NCBI GenBank assembly: GCA_963781495.1
Contig: CAWAFX010000002.1
Span: forward strand, 1,178,001-1,242,000
Length of the DNA stretch: 64,000 nucleotides
Direction of reading: 5' to 3'
Source of the DNA: Mayfieldus sp963781495
GTDB taxonomy: Bacteria; Actinomycetota; Thermoleophilia; Solirubrobacterales; 70-9
Positions 53,462-63,755 of the stretch are shown here, piece by piece (the stretch's first letter is position 1; each line of letters opens with the position of its first letter). The notes under the pieces are model-generated. The model was not told the DNA's origin. It made no database searches and worked only from the letters and a program-made list of their open reading frames with translations. The position numbers were made by a program, and so were the translations under genes.

Positions 53462-54838
53462 TCAGCAGGGACCGAGACGGCGCAGCTTGCGGCGGTAGAT
53501 CTGCATCGAGGCGTGGCGCCAGTCGCCATGGGTCTGCGTCTTCAGGCTCGGCACCAGCTCCAGGTGGTAGGGCGAGCTGAGGCTCTCGTTGTGCCCGATC
53601 ACGTTGCGGACCTTGATTCCAAAACGGCAGCGCAGGTACTGGGTCAGGTGCAGCGATGCGCGCAGCTGGCGCTTGTCGCCGAGCACGTCGGCGTCATGGA
53701 AGCCGACGTGCTCGATCCCGATTGCCGTGTAGTTGAGGCCGACCGTGTGGCGGCAGCGGGTGTCGAGGCGTACGAACTGGTCGATCTGCCCGTTCGAGCC
53801 GATGCCGAAGTGCGAGCAGACGTTGGGCAGCTCGTGCAGCTCGGGATCGGGCGTATCGGGGGCGAAGGTGTTGTAGAGGGCATCGAGGGAGTCGGTGACC
53901 GAGATGTGCTCGACGATCACGTGCGGGTTTCGCAGCCGCCATCCCGGCTTGCCGTAGTGGCGCTGCGAGTAGGCCGACATCTGTCGCTTGCGGCGCGGCC
54001 CGAAGGGAATCAGGCGGCGGGTGATCGGCGGACGCGGGACCGCCGACGCGGCGTCGATGCGGCGGGCCGGACCGGCCGGGCGAGCGCGTCCGGTCCCCTC
54101 GCGATCGACCTTGACCACGGCCCGGGCGTCGCGCTTTGCCGCCCCGGTGGAGATCGGTCCCCCGGGAAGCTCGACGACGAAGGCGTGGCTGCCGGGGAAG
54201 GCGTGCTCCTGCCAGTCGATCGCGGTGCCGCGCAGGTCATGGCCGCGGCAGCGCTTCAGCGGGATCCCCGACAGCCGCGAGAAGCTGCGTTGAAGCGGCG
54301 CCGGGCCGCTGCAGGGGGCGAGCACCTGGTCCCAGGGCTGGTGAAACCAGATGCTGACCCGCGGCTGCACCCTCTGCACCAGCTTTCGCACCGCCCGCGA
54401 CTCGGGCTCGGAGAACGGGTGCGGCCCCGGGTAGTAGCCGGAGGCGGCCGGGACGCCACCGCTCCAGCGGTAGGAGAAGTTGCGGTTGAGGTCGACTCCG
54501 TGGGCGTTCTTGCGCGCCCCCCGGGCCAGCCCGTCCGGGTTGACCGTCTTCACGACCCAGAGGTCGACACCGCCGGCGTCGCGGAAGCGGCGCAGGATCT
54601 GCCGCGTGACCGCGGTCCCGGCCGGCTCGTCACCGTGGACGTCGCCGATCACCAGCGCCTTGTTGGGGCTCTCGGGGTCGCCGGCCCGCACCGCGACCAG
54701 CGGCCGACCCTGGACCGAGTGGCCGAAGACGATCCGCTCCCGCGGCGGCGCCGTGGCGGCGCCCAACGATGCCGCGGCCGCCGCGGCGCCCGCCAGCAGC
54801 AGCGCCAGGACGAGGATCGAGCCGGCCCGCGTGCTCAC
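53462..54838 (-). CDS. Secreted peptidoglycan hydrolase: M14 carboxypeptidase fused to amidase-2
   Basis: 458 residues. After a signal peptide ([18 protein letters not shown]), an M14 zinc carboxypeptidase of the MpaA type shows VIGDVHGDEPAG (zinc His 68 and Glu 71), NPDGLARGARKN, HGVDLNRNFSY, zinc His near 166 (IWFHQPW) and catalytic Glu in VVELPGG. From about 305 an N-acetylmuramoyl-alanine amidase (amidase_2/PGRP) has HISVTDSLD, SHFGIGSNGQIDQFV, IGIEHVGF and HGDWRH. MpaA cleaves the D-Glu-mDAP bond and amidase_2 removes the stem from MurNAc, so one secreted protein could dismantle muropeptides. It overlaps the PLP decarboxylase stop by 4 bp. Confidence 0.87.
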   Translation of the reverse strand: MSTRAGSILVLALLLAGAAAAAASLGAATAPPRERIVFGHSVQGRPLVAVRAGDPESPNKALVIGDVHGDEPAGTAVTRQILRRFRDAGGVDLWVVKTVNPDGLARGARKNAHGVDLNRNFSYRWSGGVPAASGYYPGPHPFSEPESRAVRKLVQRVQPRVSIWFHQPWDQVLAPCSGPAPLQRSFSRLSGIPLKRCRGHDLRGTAIDWQEHAFPGSHAFVVELPGGPISTGAAKRDARAVVKVDREGTGRARPAGPARRIDAASAVPRPPITRRLIPFGPRRKRQMSAYSQRHYGKPGWRLRNPHVIVEHISVTDSLDALYNTFAPDTPDPELHELPNVCSHFGIGSNGQIDQFVRLDTRCRHTVGLNYTAIGIEHVGFHDADVLGDKRQLRASLHLTQYLRCRFGIKVRNVIGHNESLSSPYHLELVPSLKTQTHGDWRHASMQIYRRKLRRLGPC

Positions 54839-56262
54839 TTGTCCAGCCGGGCGGCGAGCAGCTCGAGCAGCACCTCGACCAGCGCGTCGACATCGGCCTC
54901 GCGGGTGCTCCAGTTGACGATCGCGGGGCGGAAGGCGACCCGGTCCTCGTAGCTGGTCGTGCCGGCGAAGACCCGGCCGTCGCGCAGCAGGTCCTCTCCG
55001 AGGGCGGCGTTGAGCGCGTCCAGCTCGGCCTCCGCGACTCCTTCCGGCCGGGCACGGAAGCAGACGATGTTGAGCTGCACCTCGGCCAGCCGCTCGAGCT
55101 GCGGCTCGGCGTCGACGCGCTCGCCGAGGCGCCGGGCCAGGGCAAGGTGGCGCTCGACCATCTCGCGATGGCCGTCGCGCCCGTAGGCGCGCAGGCTGGC
55201 CCAGACGTCGAGCGCCCGGGCGCGGCGCGAGTTCTCGGGGGTGAGGAAGCCCGGGTTCGGATGCGGGTCGTCAGGGGAGGGCAGGTAGGGCGCGCCGACG
55301 TTGAAGGTCCGCGGCAGGCGCCCGCTCTCGCGCACGAAGGCGAAGCCGCAGTCGTAGGGGACGTTGAGCCACTTGTGGCCGTCGGCGATCACCGAGTCGG
55401 CGCGCTCGATCCCGGCGCCGAGGTGATGCGCCTCGGGGGAGAGGCGGGCGAAGAGGCCGAAGGCGCCGTCGACGTGCAGCCAGGCGCCGTGCTCTGCGGC
55501 GAGGTCGGCCATGCGCTCGACCGGGTCGAAGTCGCCGGCGTTGACCTCGCCGGCATTGGCGACGAGGATCGCCGGGCCGTCGATCTCGCCCAGGCGGCGC
55601 TCCAGCGCCTCGGCGTCGAGGCGGCCGGCGGCATCGCGGGTCAGCCGTTCGACGCTTGCGCGCCCGAGGCCGAGCATCCCGATCGCCTGCACGGCGCTGG
55701 GATGGATGTAGCCGCTGGAGAGGATCGGCGGCCGCGGCAGCGCCGCGAGCCCGTCCTCGTCGGCATCGGCGCCATGCTGCTCGGCCCACCAACCGCGCGC
55801 CGCGGCGAGGGCGACGAAGTTGGCCATCGTCGCGCCGCTGGTCAGCACGCCGCCGAAGTCCTCCGGCAGCTCGAAAAGCTGCCGCAGCCAGTCGGTGGCC
55901 ACCTGCTCCAGCCGCGCGGCGAGCGGGGAGGAGGCCCAGCCGAAGGCGACCTGGTCGTAGGTCGAGGTAAGCCAATCGGCGGCCAGCGCCGCCGGGGTGC
56001 CGCCCCCCATCACGAAGTGAAAGAAGCGCGGGCCGCTGGAGCGCGTCGCCGCCTGCTGCCCGCGCGCCGCCAGCTCGCGGACCGCCGCCAGGGTTCCCTC
56101 GCCCTGCTCCGGCATCGGGTCGCTCCAGCCCCGGATCGCCTCCTCGGTCCCGGGCTGTAGCACCGGCGCCGAGCCGATGCCCTCCAGGTAGCGCCGCGCC
56201 TCCTCGGAGGCCAGCGCCAGCGCCTCGGCCAGCTGCTGCTGCTCGCCCAGTGGATCGGCCAT
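54835..56262 (-). CDS. PLP-dependent decarboxylase (group II)
   Basis: 475 residues. Schiff-base Lys lies in DSVIADGHKWLNVPYDCGF, and LHVDGAFGLFARLSPE carries the PLP-contacting Asp. These are the hallmarks of group II decarboxylases (aromatic-L-amino-acid, glutamate, aspartate). A Ser/Thr-rich GGVLTSGATMANFVAL is the phosphate-binding segment. The substrate (an aromatic amino acid or aspartate) is not determined. It is translationally coupled with the downstream peptidoglycan hydrolase, which is unexpected. It is separated from nuoN by 35 bp. Confidence 0.87.
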   Translation of the reverse strand: MADPLGEQQQLAEALALASEEARRYLEGIGSAPVLQPGTEEAIRGWSDPMPEQGEGTLAAVRELAARGQQAATRSSGPRFFHFVMGGGTPAALAADWLTSTYDQVAFGWASSPLAARLEQVATDWLRQLFELPEDFGGVLTSGATMANFVALAAARGWWAEQHGADADEDGLAALPRPPILSSGYIHPSAVQAIGMLGLGRASVERLTRDAAGRLDAEALERRLGEIDGPAILVANAGEVNAGDFDPVERMADLAAEHGAWLHVDGAFGLFARLSPEAHHLGAGIERADSVIADGHKWLNVPYDCGFAFVRESGRLPRTFNVGAPYLPSPDDPHPNPGFLTPENSRRARALDVWASLRAYGRDGHREMVERHLALARRLGERVDAEPQLERLAEVQLNIVCFRARPEGVAEAELDALNAALGEDLLRDGRVFAGTTSYEDRVAFRPAIVNWSTREADVDALVEVLLELLAARLDK

Positions 56263-56297
56263 GGGCCGATGCTACGCGGGCCGCTGGAGCGCCGCCG

Positions 56298-57812
56298 CTA
56301 GGGCAGGAACTGCACCAGCGCCGCGCCGGCTTGCTCGGCCCAGGCGACCAGGGGCTGGGGGATGACGCCGAAGAAGACGGTCGCCGCGGCGGCGAGCAGC
56401 GCCGGCCCGACCAGGTAGGGGCGGCGGCCGGCGTCGGGGTCGATCGCATCGGCTTCCGGCGCCGCGCCGGCGATCGCCGGCATCTCGGTCGGCGCGACCT
56501 GCGAGGCGGGCCGCATCCAGATCGCGGCGACGACGCGCAGGTAGTAGGCCAGCGAGACCATCGTCCCGACCGCGATCGCGACCGCGAGCCAGGTGTAGTT
56601 GCCGTCGACCAGTGCCTCGATCAGGAACAGCTTGCCCATGAAGCCCGAGGTGGCCGGCAGCCCGGCCAGGGCCAGCATCGAGATCGTCAGCGGCCAGGCG
56701 AGCCACGGCCGCTCGGCCCCGAGCCCCTCGACCGAGCGGATGTCGTCGCCGTAGGGGGTCTCGCGCTCGCGGGCGACGATCACCGCGAAGGCGGCCATGT
56801 TCATCAGCGTGTAGGCGGCGAGGTAGAAGACCAGCGCGTTGACGCCGGCCTCCGAGGCGACGACGAGGCCGCCGAGCATGTAGCCGGCCTGGGCGACCCC
56901 CGAGTAGCCGAGCATCCGCTTCAGCGAGCTTTGGTTCAGCGCCCCGATGTTGCCGACCGCGATCGAGACCGCGGCCAGGACCGCCAGGGCGACGTTCCAG
57001 TCGCCCGACTCCGGGGCAAGGGCGACGTCGAAGAAGCGCACGAAGACCGCGAACGCCGCCGCCTTGGTCGCCACTGCCATGAACGAGGTGATCGGGGTCG
57101 GGGCGCCCTCGTAGACGTCCGGCGTCCACTGGTGGAAGGGCGCGATCGAGATCTTGAAGGCGAGCCCGGTGGCGGTGAGCGCGATCCCCATCAGCACCAG
57201 CGGATCGCCGAGGACGCCGGACTTGCCGATCCCGTGCGCGATGCCGGTGAAGTCGGTCGATCCCGAGCCGCCGTAGATGAAGGCGAGCCCGTAGAGCAGC
57301 GTCGCCGAGCCCAGCGAGCCGATGATCAGGTACTTCAGCCCCGACTCGAGCGATTTCTCGCGCCGCAGGTTGGTCGCGCAGAGCACGTAGAGCGGAATCG
57401 AGAGCGTCTCGAGCGCGATGAAGAAGCTGATCAGGTTCTGCGCCGCCCCCAGCAGGGTCATTCCCAGCACCGACCCCAGCAGCAGGGCGTGGTACTCGCC
57501 GCTCCCGGCCTGCTCGACCGCCGGCTCGCCGATCGAGAGCAGGACCGTGACCGCGGCCGCGAAGACGGCGATCAGCGCCACCGCGACCGCCAGCTCGTCG
57601 AGGCGCAGGGCGCCGGAGACGAGGTCGATGCGGTCGCCCCAGGCCAGGATCAGCCGCACGGCGGTGACCGCGAGGACGGCGAGGGTGAGCAAAGGGACGC
57701 CGCGCCGCAGGCGCTCGAAGACGCCGGCCAGCAGGACGACGCAAATTCCCGCCGTCAGGGCGATGATCGGCGAGACGCCCGAATAGTCGATGTGGGGGGC
57801 GTTGAAGCTCAT
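56298..57812 (-). CDS. nuoN: NADH-quinone oxidoreductase subunit N
   Basis: 504 residues from ATG 57812, overlapping the nuoM stop by 4 bp. About 13-14 membrane helices. FKISIAPFHQWTPDVYEGAPTP with the conserved proton-channel Lys, and LKRMLGYSGVAQAGYML identify the antiporter-like subunit ND2/NuoN. It is the last gene of the nuo operon. The antiparallel frame to 59429 is an artefact of the GC-rich operon. Confidence 0.95.
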   Translation of the reverse strand: MSFNAPHIDYSGVSPIIALTAGICVVLLAGVFERLRRGVPLLTLAVLAVTAVRLILAWGDRIDLVSGALRLDELAVAVALIAVFAAAVTVLLSIGEPAVEQAGSGEYHALLLGSVLGMTLLGAAQNLISFFIALETLSIPLYVLCATNLRREKSLESGLKYLIIGSLGSATLLYGLAFIYGGSGSTDFTGIAHGIGKSGVLGDPLVLMGIALTATGLAFKISIAPFHQWTPDVYEGAPTPITSFMAVATKAAAFAVFVRFFDVALAPESGDWNVALAVLAAVSIAVGNIGALNQSSLKRMLGYSGVAQAGYMLGGLVVASEAGVNALVFYLAAYTLMNMAAFAVIVARERETPYGDDIRSVEGLGAERPWLAWPLTISMLALAGLPATSGFMGKLFLIEALVDGNYTWLAVAIAVGTMVSLAYYLRVVAAIWMRPASQVAPTEMPAIAGAAPEADAIDPDAGRRPYLVGPALLAAAATVFFGVIPQPLVAWAEQAGAALVQFLP

Positions 57813-59305
57813 CGCCGGGCCAGGGTCGTCGGGGCCGAGGGGACGCTGTTGGCTGCCCGGACCGAGGCGCTGGCCGAGCGGTCGGTCCGGTGCAGGATCA
57901 GCTGCGGGTAAAAGGCGAGCCCGACGATGCAGGCGACCAGCGGCACCAGGACCGCCGCCTCGCGCAGGCCGAGGTCGCGCGACTGCACCCGTTCGGGCTT
58001 GCGGCCGTGCATCGTGCGCTGGTAGAGGCGCAGGGCGTAGTAGGCCGACATCACGATGCCGCTGGCGGCGACGAAGGCGAAGACGATCTTGGCCTCGAAG
58101 AGCCCGTTGAGGATGTAGAACTCGCCGATGAAGTTGGCCGACCCGGGCATCGCCAGGGTGGCGAGGGCGACGATCAGGAACAGCACCGCCAGCACCGGCG
58201 CCCGCAGCGCCTCGCCGCCACCCTCGGAGAGGTCCTCGGTCCCGGTCCGCTCGACCAGCAGGGCGATGATGAGGATGATCGGCGCCACGACGAGGCCGTG
58301 GTTGACCATCTGCAGCAGCGCCCCGTTGGCGCCGTCGGCACGCAGGGTGAAGATGCCGGCGGTGATGAAGCCGAGCTGGGCGACCGAGGAGTAGCCGACG
58401 ATCAGCCGCAGGTTGGTCTGCGTGAAGGCCATCACCGACCCGTAGAGGATCGAGGCCAGAGCGATGACCAGCACGACCTCCTGGAAGTGGATCGTCGCGG
58501 CGGGGAACAGCGGCAGGACGATGCGCAGGAAGCCGTAGGCGCCGACCTTGGCCAGGACGCCGCTGAACACCGCCAGAGCCGGCAGTGGTGCGGCGCGGTA
58601 GGCGTCGGGCATCCAGCCGTGCAGCAGGAAGGCCGGCATCTTGACCAGGAAGGCGGCGGCGAAGAACCAGAAGATCCAGTACTGGCTGCCGCTGGAGAGG
58701 ACGTGGTGCTGCAGCTGCGCGATCGAGAAGCTGATCTGGCCACCGTCGGCGGCGAGGACCGCGGTGGCGATCGCCCCGACCAGCATCAGCAGCGAGCCGA
58801 CCAGGGTGTAGATGATCATCTTCAGCGTCGCCGCCGAAGCCGTCACCCCGTCCGGCCGGTCCTGGCCCCAGGCTCCGAAGAGGAAGTAGAACGGGATCAG
58901 CATCAGGTCGAAGAAGAGGACGAAGAGCAGCAGGTCCTGGGAGAGGAAGGCGCCCAGGGTCCCGGTCTCGGCGAGGGCGAACATCAGGAAGTAGGTGCGG
59001 GGGCGGTCGGGCTCGCGCAGGGCCGAATAGGCGACCGCGGGCAGCCAGAGGACCGCGGTCAGCAGCATCAAGAAGAGGTTCAGCCCGTCGAGCCCGAGGC
59101 TGTAGCGGACCCCGAGGCCCGAGATCCAGGCGACGTCGGTGGTGTCCTGCAGCCCGCCGCCGCTGTCGAAGCCGGCAAGCAGCGCGATCGCCAGGCCAAG
59201 CGTCACCGCGGCGCCCAGGGTCACGACCCAGCCGCAGAGCCGCCGCGGGACCAGTAGCCCGAGGACACCGAAGGCGAGGGGGGTCCAGAGGACGAGGTCG
59301 ATCAT
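57809..59305 (-). CDS. nuoM: NADH-quinone oxidoreductase subunit M
   Basis: 498 residues from ATG 59305, ~14 helices. VKMPAFLLHGWMPDAYRAAPLP holds the channel Lys, DLMLIPFYFLFGAWG and YSSVAQLGFI are characteristic NuoM segments. It overlaps NuoL by 4 bp (ATGA) upstream and NuoN downstream. It pumps protons in complex I. Confidence 0.96.
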   Translation of the reverse strand: MIDLVLWTPLAFGVLGLLVPRRLCGWVVTLGAAVTLGLAIALLAGFDSGGGLQDTTDVAWISGLGVRYSLGLDGLNLFLMLLTAVLWLPAVAYSALREPDRPRTYFLMFALAETGTLGAFLSQDLLLFVLFFDLMLIPFYFLFGAWGQDRPDGVTASAATLKMIIYTLVGSLLMLVGAIATAVLAADGGQISFSIAQLQHHVLSSGSQYWIFWFFAAAFLVKMPAFLLHGWMPDAYRAAPLPALAVFSGVLAKVGAYGFLRIVLPLFPAATIHFQEVVLVIALASILYGSVMAFTQTNLRLIVGYSSVAQLGFITAGIFTLRADGANGALLQMVNHGLVVAPIILIIALLVERTGTEDLSEGGGEALRAPVLAVLFLIVALATLAMPGSANFIGEFYILNGLFEAKIVFAFVAASGIVMSAYYALRLYQRTMHGRKPERVQSRDLGLREAAVLVPLVACIVGLAFYPQLILHRTDRSASASVRAANSVPSAPTTLARR

Positions 59306-61311
59306 GAGCTCGAGAGCAGGAAGTAGAGGGCGAGGGCGGCGAAGCCGGTGACCAGCAGCAGCGCGTAGGAGCGCAGAAAGCCCGACTGGACCGTGCGCAC
59401 GACGCCGCCGGCGCCGCGGACGACGTCAACGGTGCCGGTGACCAGGCCCTGGACGACGAAGCGCTCGAAGGTGCGGTTGCAGAAGCGTCCGAAGGCCAGC
59501 GCCGGCCGTACCACGAGGAGGTCGATCAGCTCGTCGAAGTACCACTTGTGCAGCAGGAAGCTGTGCAGGCCGCGGAAGCGCTCGATCAGGCGCGCCGTCG
59601 TCCCCGGCCGCACGACGTAGAGCTGGTAGGCGATCCAGATCCCCAGCAGCGAGACGATGGCGCCGACCCCCAGTCCCAGCCATGCGGCGCCGGTGGACTC
59701 CTCAACCCCGGCGTACTTCGAGCCGGCGAAGGTCGGGCCGAGGAAGTTGGTGATCACGGCGTCGACGCCGGGAACCTGGATCAGCCCGCCGACCAGGGCC
59801 AGCACTCCGAGGGCGGCCATCGCCGCCCGCATCGGCGGCGCCCCCTCGGCGATGTGGTGCTCGGGGCCGGGGAAGCCGACCTCGGTGTCCTCGACCTCGC
59901 CGGTCGCCGGGTTCTCGGGCTCGGCGTGGACGACGTGACCGGTCTCGCGCAGCTCGCGCGCCTCATCGCACTCCTCGCCGCCGAGGACGCGGAAGACGAT
60001 CCGGAAGGAATAGATCGAGGTCATCAGAGCCCCCAGGTAGCCGCCGATCTCGAAGATCAGATAGAAGCCGCCGCGCTCCTGGGCGAAGCCGAGGATCTCG
60101 TCCTTGGAGAAGAAGCCCGAGGTGGCTGGGAAGGCGGCGAGGGCGAGCGAGCCGATCAGCAGCATCGCCGCCGTGAACGGCATCGCGCGCCCGAACCCGC
60201 CCATCCGGTCGATGTCCTGGCGGTTGGCCATCGCGGCGATGATCGAGCCGGCGGCCATGAACAGAAGCGCCTTGAAGAAGGCGTGGGTCATGAGATGGAA
60301 GAGCCCCGCCGAGTAGGCGCCGATCCCCACCCCCATCACCATGTAGCCGATCTGGCTCATCGTCGAGTAGGCGATGATCCGCTTCAGGTCGGTGACGACG
60401 AGGGCGATCGAGCCGGCGACCAGCAGCGTCGCCAGGCCGATGAAGGCGGCGATGTCGGCGGCGGTCGGCGCCAGCTCGAAGAGCGGCCAGGTGCGGGCGA
60501 TCAGATAGACGCCGGCGGTGACCATCGTCGCGGCGTGGATCAGCGCCGAGACCGGGGTCGGGCCCTCCATCGCGTCGGGCAGCCAGGTGTGGAGCGGCAG
60601 CTGGGCCGACTTGGCGAAAGCGCCGACCAGCAGCAGCAGGCAGATCGCGACCACCGTCCACTCGTTGGTGTGGAAGACGTGCGGGGCGCGGGCAAAGACG
60701 CCGCCGTAGTCGAAGCGGCCGAAGTTCTGAAAGATCAGGAAAGCGGCGATGACCAGCCCGACGTCGCCGAAGACGTTGATCACGAAGGCCTTCATCCCCG
60801 CCCGCACCGCCGTCTGGCGCCGGTACCAGAAGCTGATCAGCGCGTAGGAGGCGAAGCCGACGAAGGCCCAGCCGACGATCAGCAGCACGAAGTTGCCCGC
60901 CAGGACCAGCAGCAGCATGGAGAAGACGAAGAAGTTGAGCAGGCTGAAGAAGCGCGTGTAGCCGCGGTCGGACCCCATGTAGGCGACCGAGTAGAGGTGG
61001 ATCAGGGTCGAGACGCCGGAGACGACGAGGATCATGAACACCGAAAGCGGGTCGACGAAGACGTCGAGGTTGATATGCAGCCCGCCGGCGCTGGCGTAGT
61101 CGTAGAGCGTCGAGCTGAGCTGGCGCTCGGAGTCGGGGTGGTCGAGCAGCGAGACCAGGGCCCCGATCGAGGCGGCGAAGGAGAGGCCGATCGCGCCGGT
61201 GCCGATCCAGCCCGCCGCCCGGCCGGGCCAGACCCGGTAGCCGAGGCCGATCAGGACCGAGCCCGCGAGCGGGAAGAGCAGGACCAGCCAGGCGAAGGCG
61301 GTGGGACTCAC
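59302..61311 (-). CDS. nuoL: NADH-quinone oxidoreductase subunit L
   Basis: 669 residues from GTG or ATG at 61311, ~15-16 helices plus a C-terminal lateral helix and anchoring helix. KSAQLPLHTWLPDAMEGPTPVSA carries the channel Lys, YSVAYMGSDRGYTRFFSLLN and YSTMSQIGYMVMGVGIG follow. The insertion after EIGGYLGALMTSIY with acidic EPENPATGEVEDTEVG is typical of the amphipathic-helix connector. It starts at the nuoK stop. Confidence 0.96.
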   Translation of the reverse strand: MSPTAFAWLVLLFPLAGSVLIGLGYRVWPGRAAGWIGTGAIGLSFAASIGALVSLLDHPDSERQLSSTLYDYASAGGLHINLDVFVDPLSVFMILVVSGVSTLIHLYSVAYMGSDRGYTRFFSLLNFFVFSMLLLVLAGNFVLLIVGWAFVGFASYALISFWYRRQTAVRAGMKAFVINVFGDVGLVIAAFLIFQNFGRFDYGGVFARAPHVFHTNEWTVVAICLLLLVGAFAKSAQLPLHTWLPDAMEGPTPVSALIHAATMVTAGVYLIARTWPLFELAPTAADIAAFIGLATLLVAGSIALVVTDLKRIIAYSTMSQIGYMVMGVGIGAYSAGLFHLMTHAFFKALLFMAAGSIIAAMANRQDIDRMGGFGRAMPFTAAMLLIGSLALAAFPATSGFFSKDEILGFAQERGGFYLIFEIGGYLGALMTSIYSFRIVFRVLGGEECDEARELRETGHVVHAEPENPATGEVEDTEVGFPGPEHHIAEGAPPMRAAMAALGVLALVGGLIQVPGVDAVITNFLGPTFAGSKYAGVEESTGAAWLGLGVGAIVSLLGIWIAYQLYVVRPGTTARLIERFRGLHSFLLHKWYFDELIDLLVVRPALAFGRFCNRTFERFVVQGLVTGTVDVVRGAGGVVRTVQSGFLRSYALLLVTGFAALALYFLLSSS

Positions 61312-61610
61312 TATCCGCGCAGGTCCCGCAGCTCGTCGACGTTGAGCGGCAGCCGGCGGCGGTACAGCGCGACGATCAGCCCCAGCCCGACGACGACCTC
61401 ACAGGCGGCGACGACCATCACCACGACGGCGAAGACCTGGCCGTCAGTGTTGCCGAGCATGCGGCTGAAGGCCACCAGGGCCAGGTTGCCGGCGTTGAGC
61501 ATCATCTCCAGGCAGAGCAGGATCACCAACGGGCTGCGGCGGATCAGCACCCCGGCGGCGCCGGTCGCGAACAGAAGCGAGGAGAGGACGATGTACCACT
61601 CGGTGTGCAT
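61311..61610 (-). CDS. nuoK: NADH-quinone oxidoreductase subunit K
   Basis: 99 residues with three helices. [21 protein letters not shown], then [17 protein letters not shown] with the conserved Glu and NAANL-like segment, and [15 protein letters not shown] are NuoK marks. It overlaps nuoJ and nuoL by one base each. Confidence 0.95.
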   Translation of the reverse strand: MHTEWYIVLSSLLFATGAAGVLIRRSPLVILLCLEMMLNAGNLALVAFSRMLGNTDGQVFAVVVMVVAACEVVVGLGLIVALYRRRLPLNVDELRDLRG

Positions 61611-62209
61611 CAGTACGAGGCGCCCTCGGGGTCGTGCACCATCACTCCCTCGGCACCGCGCCCGGGCGAGTCGGTGGCCACCGCAACGCCCTCCCGGCCG
61701 CCGCCGCTGCGGCGCCGGCCCGCGAGGACGACTGCTCCAACCGCGGCGATCAGCAGCAGCATCGAGGAGGCCTCGAAGGCGATCAAAAAACGCTCGAGGA
61801 AGATGCGGCCGATCGCACCCGGCGAGCCGAAGCCGAGCGGGATCGTGGGCCCGTTGGAGTCCAGGGCCTTCAGCGAGGAGCCGAGGACGGCGATCGAGAG
61901 CTCGATGAACAGCGCCGCGCCGAGCAGCGGGGCGAGGAACTGCTGGCCCGGGATCGGCTCGAAGGCCGGCTCCTGCACGTTGCCGACGTAGGCGGCGACG
62001 AAGACGTAGAGGACCATCACCGCGCCGGCGTAGACGACGACCTGGGCAGCGGCGACGAACTCCGCGTGCAGGATCAGGAACAGCCCCGCCAGCGAGACCA
62101 GGTGGACGATCAGCGCCAGGACGCTGAAGAAGGGGTTGCGCAGAGCGATAACCGCCATCGCGCCGCCGAGGGCCCCGATCGCGCCGGCGAAGAAGGCGAC
62201 GGCCTCCAC
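61610..62209 (-). CDS. nuoJ: NADH-quinone oxidoreductase subunit J
   Basis: 199 residues from GTG 62209, which overlaps the nuoI TAG by one base. [20 protein letters not shown] and [19 protein letters not shown] open five helices, and [17 protein letters not shown] is the conserved helix 3. The C-terminal tail is Gly/Arg-rich and weakly conserved. It is part of the membrane arm. Confidence 0.93.
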   Translation of the reverse strand: MEAVAFFAGAIGALGGAMAVIALRNPFFSVLALIVHLVSLAGLFLILHAEFVAAAQVVVYAGAVMVLYVFVAAYVGNVQEPAFEPIPGQQFLAPLLGAALFIELSIAVLGSSLKALDSNGPTIPLGFGSPGAIGRIFLERFLIAFEASSMLLLIAAVGAVVLAGRRRSGGGREGVAVATDSPGRGAEGVMVHDPEGASY

Positions 62210-62754
62210 TACTCGTCCTCCCCGCGCAGCGGCGTGCGTTCGATCGCCTCGGCGAGCAGCATCTCCTTGGTGAAGATCAGGTCGGAGCGGTTGTAGTCGG
62301 AGAGCTCGTAGTCGTGGCCCATCGTGATCGCGTCGAAGGGACAGGCGACCTCGCAGTAGCCGCAGAAGATGCAGCGGCTGAGATTGATCTCGTAGACGGA
62401 GGCATAGCGCTCGCCGGCCGAGACGCGGTGCTCGGGATCGTTCTCGGCCGCGACGACGCGGATGCAGTCGGCCGGGCAGGCGGCGGCGCAGAGCGAGCAG
62501 CCGACGCATTTCTCCAGCCCGCTGTCCTCGAAGCGGTGCAGCTTGTGGCGGCCGCGGAAGCGCGGGTAGACCGGGGTCTTCTCCTCCGGGTACTGGATCG
62601 TCACCGGTCCCTCGATGATTCGGGCGAAGGTGGTCTTCAGCCCCCGCAGCGTCTCGCCGAAGGCGCGGTAGGCGCCGCCAATCCCGCCCGGCTCGGGGCC
62701 GCGCTGGACGACCACCAGGCTTTCGTCCTTGAGGTAGGGGAACTCGGCGCTCAC
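62209..62754 (-). CDS. nuoI: NADH-quinone oxidoreductase subunit I (2x[4Fe-4S])
   Basis: 181 residues from GTG 62754. Two ferredoxin clusters are bound by [15 protein letters not shown] and [15 protein letters not shown]. The helix [20 protein letters not shown] links to NuoH. It transfers electrons to the N2 cluster and quinone. The stop is overlapped by nuoJ, and the start overlaps the nuoH stop by 4 bp. Confidence 0.96.
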   Translation of the reverse strand: MSAEFPYLKDESLVVVQRGPEPGGIGGAYRAFGETLRGLKTTFARIIEGPVTIQYPEEKTPVYPRFRGRHKLHRFEDSGLEKCVGCSLCAAACPADCIRVVAAENDPEHRVSAGERYASVYEINLSRCIFCGYCEVACPFDAITMGHDYELSDYNRSDLIFTKEMLLAEAIERTPLRGEDE

Positions 62755-63755
62755 GTGACAACCACCAGGACCGCGGTAACCAGCACGTTGAGGGTCGCCA
62801 GCGGCAGCAGGACCTTCCAGCCCAGGCCCATCAGCTGGTCGTAGCGCAGCCGGGGGAGGGTCGCCCGCACCCAGATGAAGAAGCAGAGCAGGACGAAGAT
62901 CTTCGCCAGCATCCAGATCGGGTCGAGGAAGCCGGGGCCCGGTCCCATCCAGCCGCCGAGGAACATCGCCGCCGCGATCCCCGAGACCACGGTCATCTCC
63001 AGGTACTCGACCAGCAGGAAGGTGCCGAAGCGCATGCCGCCGTACTCGGTCATGAAGCCCTGGACCAGCTCCGAGTCGGCCTCGACGAGGTCGAAGGGGG
63101 CCCGGTTGGTCTCGGCGAAGCCGGCGATCATGAAGATCAGAAAGCCCACCAGCTGCGGGACGATGAACCAGATGTGGTCGGTGCCCTGCTGGCGGACGAT
63201 GTCGACCAGCGACAGCGAGCCCGACATCATGATCACGCCGAGCAGGGCGAGGCCCATCGAGACCTCGTAGGAGATCAGCTGCGCCGCCGAGCGCATCGCC
63301 CCGAGGAAGCTGTACTTCGAGCCCGAGGCCCAGCCGCCGAGCAGCAGCCCGTAGAAGCCGATCGACCCGGCGGCAAAGAAGTAGAGGATCCCGATCGAAA
63401 CGTCGAGCCCGTAGAAGCCGACGCCGTTCTTGACGTCGCCGAAGGGCAGGATCGCGAGCGCGAGCACGGCCGAGAGGACCATCAGCGCCGGGCCGAGGAC
63501 GTAGAGGGTCGCGACCGCGTTCTCGGGCCGGAACGGCTGCTTGCCGACCAGCTTGCCGACGTCGGCGAGCGGCTGCAGGATCCCGAACGGGCCGACCCGG
63601 TTGGGGCCGTAGCGGTTCTGCAGGCGCCCGATCAGCTTGCGCTCGAGCACGGTGAGCATGGGCAGGACCGCGAAGGCGATCGCGAAGATGACCAGCGACT
63701 TGACGACGAGGATCCAGCTCGCCTCGGCAAAGCCGGTGTCGGCGAGCACGCTCAC
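62751..63755 (-). CDS. nuoH: NADH-quinone oxidoreductase subunit H
   Basis: 334 residues, eight helices. [27 protein letters not shown] near the start and [27 protein letters not shown] are highly conserved NuoH motifs near the quinone site. It overlaps the nuoI and nuoG boundary codons. Confidence 0.97.
   Translation of the reverse strand: MSVLADTGFAEASWILVVKSLVIFAIAFAVLPMLTVLERKLIGRLQNRYGPNRVGPFGILQPLADVGKLVGKQPFRPENAVATLYVLGPALMVLSAVLALAILPFGDVKNGVGFYGLDVSIGILYFFAAGSIGFYGLLLGGWASGSKYSFLGAMRSAAQLISYEVSMGLALLGVIMMSGSLSLVDIVRQQGTDHIWFIVPQLVGFLIFMIAGFAETNRAPFDLVEADSELVQGFMTEYGGMRFGTFLLVEYLEMTVVSGIAAAMFLGGWMGPGPGFLDPIWMLAKIFVLLCFFIWVRATLPRLRYDQLMGLGWKVLLPLATLNVLVTAVLVVVT

Noticed and set aside
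57890..61908. Long plus-strand frames (455 and 786 codons) antisense to nuoL-nuoM
   Set aside because: Composition is dominated by Asp/Arg/Gln/Gly with no hydrophobic core. The minus strand encodes conserved complex I subunits.
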